The notes under the pieces: generated by a model | Told to the model about the DNA's origin: nothing | Databases searched by the model: none | The model's input: only the letters and a program-made list of their open reading frames with translations | Shown: piece after piece, positions 1 through 3,889 of the stretch | Numbering within the stretch: the stretch's first letter is position 1 | How the letters are laid out: every line of letters begins with the position of its first letter | Assembly: GCA_009780285.1 (NCBI GenBank) | Contig: WRAL01000127.1 | Location: 1-5,319, forward strand | Reading direction: 5' to 3' | DNA length: 5,319 bases | Origin: Treponema sp. | Lineage (GTDB): Bacteria; Spirochaetota; Spirochaetia; Treponematales; Breznakiellaceae | Translations under genes and position numbers: made by a program

Positions 1-32
1 TCCGGATTCGACTTCGATTTCTCCGTGTCCAT
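1..32 (-). CDS. 5' end of a divergent gene, partial (first 10 codons visible)
   Basis: Reading leftwards from an ATG at 32-30, ten codons stay open to the window edge (MDTEKSKSNP). The peptide is too short to identify. The case for a real gene is positional: the ATG begins exactly 7 nt after a TATACT -10 box (44-39), mirroring the HD gene on the other strand. No Shine-Dalgarno sequence lies upstream, so translation would have to be leaderless. An in-frame upstream ATG at 50-48 would add six residues (MFYTLR), but it also lacks a ribosome-binding site and lies upstream of the predicted transcript start. It may equally be chance open frame. Confidence 0.35.
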   Translation of the reverse strand, partial: MDTEKSKSNP

Positions 33-38
33 ACGCAA

Positions 39-67
39 AGTATAGAACATGGGCGGTTTTTGTTCTA
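39..67 (-). promoter_or_regulatory. Candidate leftward promoter, mirror image of the rightward one
   Basis: On the minus strand the -35-like TAGAAC (67-62, 3 of 6 to TTGACA), a 17-nt spacer and -10 TATACT (44-39, 5 of 6) predict a start at A32, the first base of the divergent ATG. It overlaps the rightward promoter almost completely, so polymerase could occupy only one at a time. The -10 match and spacing are seen directly; activity is inferred. Confidence 0.45.
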
Positions 68-69
68 TA
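41..69. repeat. Perfect 9-bp inverted repeat, 11-nt spacer; likely operator
   Basis: TATAGAACA (41-49) and TGTTCTATA (61-69) are exact inverse complements centred on base 55. The half-site centres are 20 bp apart, about two helical turns, which suits a dimeric repressor binding one DNA face. Each arm contains most of one promoter's -10 and the -35 of the other, so a bound protein would block both directions. An intrinsic terminator is unlikely: the stem is AT-rich and has no following T-run. I do not recognise the motif as the site of a particular regulator. Confidence 0.55.
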
Positions 70-71
70 AT
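43..71 (+). promoter_or_regulatory. Candidate rightward promoter giving a leaderless mRNA for the HD gene
   Basis: TAGAAC (43-48, weak -35) and a perfect TATAAT (66-71) are separated by 17 nt. Seven bases after the -10 lies A78 of the ATG chosen for the HD gene, so the transcript would begin at the start codon. No Shine-Dalgarno sequence is suitably placed before that ATG, which agrees with leaderless initiation. Confidence 0.5.
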
Positions 72-77
72 TCCCGC

Positions 78-1355
78 ATGGGAACATCGATAGGGGCCGT
101 TTTGACCGAGGGCTTCAACCAACCGCTGCGGGATACGCTGTGGGGACACGTTTACCTGACCCCGGCCCTTGCAGACCTGACCCTGGCCGCCCCGTTTATG
201 CGGCTGCACCGGATTATGCAGTTGGGGCCGGTGTACCGGCTGTATCCGGGGGCCACGCACATGCGGGCCGGGCATTCCGTCGGCGTGTACCACCTGGGGC
301 GGCGGCTCCTGCAGAACCTGGCCGAACGGGGGGCCGATGCCTGGCTGGGGGCTTCCGGGGCGATGTCCTTTCTCTGCGCCTGCCTTTTGCACGATCTCGG
401 GCACTTTCCCTACGCCCATTCCCTAAAGGAACTTCCGCTGGAAAGCCACGAGGCGCTTACCCGCCGGCTTGTCCTGGCCCAACCGCTTGCCAAGCTGATT
501 TCCAGGTGCGGCGCGGACCCGGAGCTTACCGCCGCCATCGTCGACAGGGACTTCGTTCCGGCTTCCGGGGCGGGAACGGAACTTCTCTTCTATAGAAAGC
601 TCCTTTCCGGCTGTCTGGATCCGGACAAGCTGGATTACCTGAGCCGGGACGCGGCCTATTGCGGGGTTCCCTACGGCATGCAGGACGTGGATTTCATCCT
701 TTCGCGGATAAGCCCCCACCCGGAGCGGGGCACGGACATCGATTCCCGGCTCATCCCCAATGTCGAGGCGATCCTGTTCGCCAAGTACCTGATGTACCGG
801 ACCGTCTACTGGCATCGGGAAGTGCGGGCCTGCACCTCGATGATCAAAAAGGTACTGCTGTCGGCCCTTGCCGCCGGCCGGATCGCCGGAGAGGAACTGT
901 ACGGGCTGGACGATGCAGGGCTCTTTGCGCTTTTGCGGGAACGGACCGGAAGCCCGCTGGCGGAAGCCGTCATGGAAGGCGCCCTGTATTCCCAGGTTGC
1001 CGAGATTCCCTACGATGCGGCCCGGCATTCCGGGCTCAAAGACATCGGCAAACGATCCCTGCACGAGGCGGCCCTTGCCGACAAACTGCGGTCCGCCGGC
1101 CTTACGCTGGGGGACGAGGACCTTGTGATCGACCTGCCGGAACCGGTTTCCTTCGAAACCGGGCTTTTCGTCGCCGACCGGAGAAGGTACTTTTCCGCCG
1201 GGGCCGGCGCCTTCGATGCCCGGACGATGGATACCTTCGTTCGGAGCCTCTATGTCATCAGGGTTTTCGCTTCCGTAAATATTTGCCGTCAAATAAAGAC
1301 TCCGGACGGTTTATGTGATATACTATATGATACGGAGGGCTGGCTTCGCCCATGA
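78..1355 (+). CDS. HD-domain phosphohydrolase (COG1078 / dNTP triphosphohydrolase-like)
   Basis: A 425-residue cytosolic HD-superfamily protein of normal length for the COG1078 family, whose characterised relatives hydrolyse dNTPs or other nucleotides. The metal-binding signature is complete: H66 in HMRAGHS, H105-D106 in HDLGH, and D183 in DPDKLDYLSRD. The usual N-terminal family segments are present (QPLRDTLWGHVYLT, then RLHRIMQLGPVYRLYPGATH). I start at ATG 78. An in-frame TTG at 60 would add six residues, but its only G-rich upstream stretch (51-56) is 3 nt away and it lies inside the promoter. No Shine-Dalgarno precedes 78, hence the leaderless suggestion. Arginine is mostly CGG. The stop lies 14 nt before the ComFB-fusion gene, so the two are probably co-transcribed. 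The true substrate cannot be read from the sequence. Confidence 0.9.
   Translation: MGTSIGAVLTEGFNQPLRDTLWGHVYLTPALADLTLAAPFMRLHRIMQLGPVYRLYPGATHMRAGHSVGVYHLGRRLLQNLAERGADAWLGASGAMSFLCACLLHDLGHFPYAHSLKELPLESHEALTRRLVLAQPLAKLISRCGADPELTAAIVDRDFVPASGAGTELLFYRKLLSGCLDPDKLDYLSRDAAYCGVPYGMQDVDFILSRISPHPERGTDIDSRLIPNVEAILFAKYLMYRTVYWHREVRACTSMIKKVLLSALAAGRIAGEELYGLDDAGLFALLRERTGSPLAEAVMEGALYSQVAEIPYDAARHSGLKDIGKRSLHEAALADKLRSAGLTLGDEDLVIDLPEPVSFETGLFVADRRRYFSAGAGAFDARTMDTFVRSLYVIRVFASVNICRQIKTPDGLCDILYDTEGWLRP
1316..1324 (+). promoter_or_regulatory. Possible internal extended -10 promoter for the ComFB-fusion gene
   Basis: TGATATACT (1316-1324) is an extended -10 (TG-n-TATACT) in an unusually AT-rich stretch at the 3' end of the HD gene. 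It would start transcription near 1331, about 39 nt before the next ATG. No good -35 stands at 17 nt; extended -10 promoters can work without one. The codons here also encode the HD C-terminus, so the match may be incidental. Confidence 0.3.
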
Positions 1356-1359
1356 CCGG

Positions 1360-1365
1360 AGGAGG
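1360..1365 (+). promoter_or_regulatory. Ribosome-binding site that decides the downstream start
   Basis: A perfect AGGAGG lies 4 nt before ATG 1370. An earlier in-frame ATG at 1352, which overlaps the HD stop codon as ATGA, would place this site inside the coding region, so 1370 is preferred. Confidence 0.7.
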
Positions 1366-1369
1366 GAGT

Positions 1370-2080
1370 ATGGAACTGCACAACATATCGAAGGCTATTG
1401 TTTTCGCCGTGGTGGACAAACTCTTACGATCCATCGCCGAGCAGGGTAATCCGGAGAAACTGTGCCTTTCGGAACAGTGCAGGATGGACACCGTCTGCTA
1501 CACCCTGAACCGGATCGAGCCCCGCTACGTCATCTCCAGCCGGGGGATCAACCACCTGGACCACAACTGGGGTTGGAAACAGCAAATCGAAGCCGACGTC
1601 GCCTCCATCGCCCTCAAGGGTCTGCGCATGGTCAGCAACAAACAGCGGCCGGCGTCGGGCGAGGAGGCCCTGCCCGACCCTACCACCTGCGGGCTTTACT
1701 TCGAGATTCCGACCATAAGTGGAAGGGTCTTCGACGGAAAGACTTTCGCCCCGCTTGCCGGCATCAAGGTCGAGCTTTGGCAGGACGGCAAGCTGGTCCC
1801 CATGCGCAACCACAACTGGCAGAACCCCTGCCTGCTGGTGGCCAACACCCCCGGCACCTACACCTTCTGGCCGGCCCCCGTCCAGGCCGAGTCCGCCGAC
1901 GAGGAACGGGTCTTCAGCTATTCCCTGAAGGTGCAGGATCCCGGCTACGAGACCATCGCCCATTTCTTCAAGGCTCCCGCCGCCGTAAGCTCTCCCTTCC
2001 AGGCCAATTCGTCGAGGCCCGGCCTGAAGCTGCCGGACATCTACCTGTTCCCGCCGGGCGAGGTGGAGATGAGCGATTAG
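1370..2080 (+). CDS. ComFB-like protein with C-terminal transthyretin/CarboxypepD_reg-like domain
   Basis: A 236-residue protein with two parts. Residues 2-60 resemble the late-competence ComFB family: a helical start (HNISKAIVFAVVDKLL), a cysteine cluster (C32, C37, C43, with CRMD at 37-40) matching the zinc-associated part of ComFB, and the hallmark TLNRIEPRYVISSRG. ComFB-family proteins have recently been reported as cyclic-di-nucleotide receptors, so ligand sensing is plausible. Residues 116 to about 168 begin ISGRVFDG and run through a GIKVELW strand to PGTYTFWP, the pattern of carboxypeptidase-regulatory/transthyretin-like beta-sandwich domains; the strand-like pattern continues to about 205. 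No signal peptide or membrane segment is visible, unusual for a beta domain often found in exported proteins. It follows the HD gene by 14 nt. Its last codons are duplicated at 3120-3154. Domain calls are by eye. Confidence 0.8.
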   Translation: MELHNISKAIVFAVVDKLLRSIAEQGNPEKLCLSEQCRMDTVCYTLNRIEPRYVISSRGINHLDHNWGWKQQIEADVASIALKGLRMVSNKQRPASGEEALPDPTTCGLYFEIPTISGRVFDGKTFAPLAGIKVELWQDGKLVPMRNHNWQNPCLLVANTPGTYTFWPAPVQAESADEERVFSYSLKVQDPGYETIAHFFKAPAAVSSPFQANSSRPGLKLPDIYLFPPGEVEMSD

Positions 2081-2083
2081 ATC
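2049..2083. repeat. Direct repeat copy A (3' end of the ComFB-fusion gene)
   Basis: These 35 bases encode the last residues (PPGEVEMSD), the TAG stop and three bases beyond. They match 3120-3154 at 34 of 35 positions, offset exactly 1071 bp. The one difference (C2074 versus T3145) is synonymous (AGC/AGT, Ser). Weaker similarity continues for about 20 bases past the repeat. This is the copy inside the intact gene, so it corresponds to the attL-like side if the island integrated here. Confidence 0.85.
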
Positions 2084-2213
2084 GCCGGGAAAGTTTCCCC
2101 CGCCTCGCCTTCTACGGGCATCCTTCTGCCAAGATTCGTCAACCACTTGAAACGAAACTTCAATTCCGCTAGACTTAAGGTAAAGGTTGCGCGTAACGTG
2201 CGGGGCAAGGAGG
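2084..2213. other. Intergenic stretch between the ComFB-fusion gene and the AT-rich island
   Basis: No credible gene is seen. A short hairpin (GGGAA 2087-2091 with TTCCC 2095-2099, 3-nt loop) lies just after the stop codon, but without a T-run it is at best a weak terminator. At 2191-2198 GCGTAACG is nearly complementary to CGTTATGC at 2237-2244, a second and less convincing attC-like pair. Composition falls from G+C-rich to AT-rich across 2160-2260. Confidence 0.4.
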
Positions 2214-2337
2214 TTATGTGCGTTTCGCATACAGAACGTTATGCCAAAGTTTTTGAAACTATTAGATAAATAAATAGTTGTAGACAAAATAAACAAAAAT
2301 AATTTAAGATGGTATTACCAATCTTCAGGAGAAATAC

Positions 2338-2943
2338 ATGATACATTATTGTATAAATTTGAAGTTTGCGACTCTTTTTTTTATAGCAATTTGGTTCTTG
2401 GCAGTTTTTTCGTTACATTTTTTAAAGCCAGATTTTACACCCTATAATCATACTTGCAGTGAATATGCCAATGGAGATTTTGGCTTTATTATGGTTATTG
2501 CATTTTTCGCAATGGCAATTGCTAACATATTACTTGCTTTTTGTTCCATACAAAAGAGCGATATATTTATTGGTATTCTATTTGCTATTATTGCAGTAGG
2601 ATATATTGGACTCGGGACATTTATAGCTGATATTACTATTTCCGACACACCAGAAACAACAGCAGGGAAAATACATTTATTTTTTGGGTTTATAGCAATG
2701 CTTACCATAAACATCACGACTTTTGTTTTAGCTAGTAAAATAAAATCGGACGTTGCTTTATGGATATTTGCAATTTCGTGTATAATAAGTTTCATAATTT
2801 TTATAGTTTCAATGAATATTAAATCACCTGTTTTCTTTGGAATTGCTCAAAGGATATATTTATCTATTGCTACAATATGGTTTTTTTATATTACCATCAA
2901 AATGGATATATTTATAACATTAGTAAAAGCAGCGAAAGTATAA
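2338..2943 (+). CDS. DUF998 family six-TM membrane protein
   Basis: A 201-residue integral membrane protein with six hydrophobic segments at about 10-29, 49-71, 76-97, 113-133, 139-159 and 166-188. The features I associate with DUF998 (PF06197) are present: HFLKPDFTPYNHTCSEYANG at 27-46 just after TM1, the TTAGKIH loop at 107-113 before TM4, and GIAQR at 168-172 before TM6. Family function is unknown. The start is supported by AGGAGA at 2327-2332, 5 nt before the ATG. The gene is far richer in A+T than its neighbours, with codon use to match (ATA, TTA, AAA frequent), a strong sign of recent transfer. No convincing promoter stands out in the AT-rich 2250-2326 leader. The stop is followed after 42 nt by the structured attC-like tract. 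Confidence 0.85.
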   Translation: MIHYCINLKFATLFFIAIWFLAVFSLHFLKPDFTPYNHTCSEYANGDFGFIMVIAFFAMAIANILLAFCSIQKSDIFIGILFAIIAVGYIGLGTFIADITISDTPETTAGKIHLFFGFIAMLTINITTFVLASKIKSDVALWIFAISCIISFIIFIVSMNIKSPVFFGIAQRIYLSIATIWFFYITIKMDIFITLVKAAKV

Positions 2944-2985
2944 ATTTAAAATTCATGTTAAAGGGTATAATGAAACAAAAAACCA

Positions 2986-3116
2986 GCACATAACAAACGG
3001 TAATTGTACGCCGCCTTGCGGCGGCTAGGTTTCGCAAAACCGCAGTCGGGCTATCGCCCTTCGTGCGGTTTCACTCCAGCACATTTTGCGGTTGCTGGCC
3101 TTGCTTTGTAAAGCCA
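2986..3116 (+). repeat. Structured tract with nested hairpins, candidate attC site
   Basis: About 130 bases, within the usual attC size range. It opens with GCACATAAC, an inverse-core-like RYYYAAC variant. It contains a 6-bp G+C hairpin (GCCGCC 3010-3015 / GGCGGC 3020-3025), a long central hairpin (AAACCGCA 3037-3044 / TGCGGTTT 3064-3071, enclosing GGGC 3048-3051 / GCCC 3056-3059), and a third stem (CCAGCA 3076-3081 / TGCTGG 3093-3098). CCAGCACAT occurs twice (2983-2991 and 3076-3084), so TGCTGG at 3093-3098 could also close a large structure from 2983. The central hairpin sits near the midpoint, as in attC. The 3' core is imperfect (ATTAT instead of GTTAT). No T-run follows, so it is not a simple terminator. 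Confidence 0.5.
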
Positions 3117-3119
3117 TTA

Positions 3120-3154
3120 TCCCGCCGGGCGAGGTGGAGATGAGTGATTAGATC
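3120..3154. repeat. Direct repeat copy B, detached gene 3' end
   Basis: This is the second copy of 2049-2083, with one synonymous change. In frame it reads PPGEVEMSD and a stop, but the reading frame to its left enters the structured tract and meets a stop at 3026-3028, so it is a remnant, not a gene. It begins within four bases of the end of the attC-like tract. The following 20 or so bases (3155-3175) align loosely with those after copy A, with small gaps and several changes. It is thus a diverged allele or paralogue end, not a fresh duplication. Confidence 0.8.
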
Positions 3155-3192
3155 ACGGAGAAGCTCCCCCGCCCGGGTTTAGGAACCGGAAC

Positions 3193-3867
3193 TCAGGCCG
3201 CCCGCCCGGTATTGCGGGGATGCGCGCGAAAGCCCATCCACACGATCCACACGTAGGCGCAGGTTTTCGGGATCATCAACGTTCCGACCCAGGGATACGC
3301 GCCGGCGAAAAGGACCACCGGAATGTAGAAGGCGAAGCTCAGCGCGATGGCAAGCCATAAATGGCGAAAGGCGCGGTCGCCGTTTTCCTTGGCAATTCGA
3401 TAGCAAAAAACCGTCATCAGCGAGCCAAGAATCGCGAAGGGGACGTTGCGGTAAATCCCCCATGCCAAGGGCGACTCCGCGCTAAGCCATTGGTTTTGCG
3501 GCATAAAGCACAGCGCGACCCGCGCGACGACAAGGACGCAAATCGTCGTGTCGAGGGCGTGCCGGCCGGAGATCCCGTGCCGCGCCTTCCAGAACACGTA
3601 CAGCAGCGCGTAAAAGGCCGTCATCGTGATCGAGGTTACCAGGGTTCCAAAGCCCAGGGCGGCGGCATGGCTTTCAAGGCCGTCCGTCAAAAGCGCGTAA
3701 ATCCGCGGAACAAGATGAAAGGCGTCGCCGAAACCGAGGACCAGCGCCATAATGCCGAAAAGCCGACGCTGCCTGTCGCCCCCCGCGCGTCGGACGATCA
3801 AAACCCCCAGCGAGATTACCGTGACCAAATAGGCCGCCGAAAAAACCGATTCCATGATCGCCCGCAT
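3193..3867 (-). CDS. Uncharacterised seven-TM membrane protein
   Basis: A 224-residue protein with about seven hydrophobic segments (8-25, 36-60, 70-92, 105-121, 142-157, 168-188, 196-213) and short polar links, with no soluble domain. Motifs such as GDAFHLVPR (47-55, within TM2), FMPQNQW (121-127), YRNVPF (139-144) and PKTCAYVWIVWMGF (200-213) resemble an unnamed membrane family I associate with Clostridia and Treponema; I know no assigned function. The start at 3867 is set by AGGAGG (3877-3872) 4 nt upstream; a second in-frame ATG at 3855 is too far from it. It lies 22 nt after the stop of the oligoendopeptidase and is probably translated from the same mRNA. It ends 38 nt from repeat copy B, converging on the island. 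No clear terminator lies between. Confidence 0.8.
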   Translation of the reverse strand: MRAIMESVFSAAYLVTVISLGVLIVRRAGGDRQRRLFGIMALVLGFGDAFHLVPRIYALLTDGLESHAAALGFGTLVTSITMTAFYALLYVFWKARHGISGRHALDTTICVLVVARVALCFMPQNQWLSAESPLAWGIYRNVPFAILGSLMTVFCYRIAKENGDRAFRHLWLAIALSFAFYIPVVLFAGAYPWVGTLMIPKTCAYVWIVWMGFRAHPRNTGRAA

Positions 3868-3889
3868 CCTTCCTCCTTTTACGCGCCGG

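Larger units (their letters stand above)
2214..3116 (+). mobile_element. Putative integron-type gene cassette / AT-rich genomic islet
   Basis: The proposed cassette begins with TTATGTGC (G|TT cut after G2213), carries one gene (2338-2943), and ends with a structured G+C-rich tract starting GCACATAAC (2986-2994). That 9-mer is the exact inverse complement of GTTATGTGC (2213-2221). In integron cassettes the first bases of the cassette complete the core site that pairs with the inverse core of its own attC, which is the relation seen here. The gene composition (about 32-33% G+C in two sampled lines) contrasts sharply with both flanks. Against this, the expected 3' core GTT reads ATT at 3116-3118, and no integrase or second cassette is visible. 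Another kind of islet is possible. Confidence 0.45.

Noticed and set aside
60..62. TTG start for the HD protein (six residues longer)
   Set aside because: The only G-rich stretch upstream is 3 nt away, the codon lies in the promoter spacer upstream of the predicted +1, and the added residues come from the palindrome.
423..1292. Leftward open frame (289 codons) opposite the HD gene
   Set aside because: Low-complexity Gly/Pro/Arg composition, no recognisable motif, and the other strand carries a complete HD family protein.
2087..2099. Hairpin after the ComFB-fusion stop as an intrinsic terminator
   Set aside because: Only a 5-bp stem and followed by CCGCC, not a T-run, so termination is not supported; kept only as a note.
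2191..2244. Short attC-like pair GCGTAACG / CGTTATGC
   Set aside because: The pairing is near-perfect, but the site is only 54 bp with a weak internal stem, and it overlaps the better-matched cassette start at 2213-2221.
1424..2296. Leftward open frame (290 codons) opposite the ComFB-fusion gene
   Set aside because: No motif; Gly/Val-rich shadow. It runs across the gene end into the island, which a real gene is unlikely to do here.
2966..2971. TATAAT just after the DUF998 gene as a promoter
   Set aside because: No -35 at a suitable distance and no gene downstream on that strand; expected by chance in AT-rich DNA.
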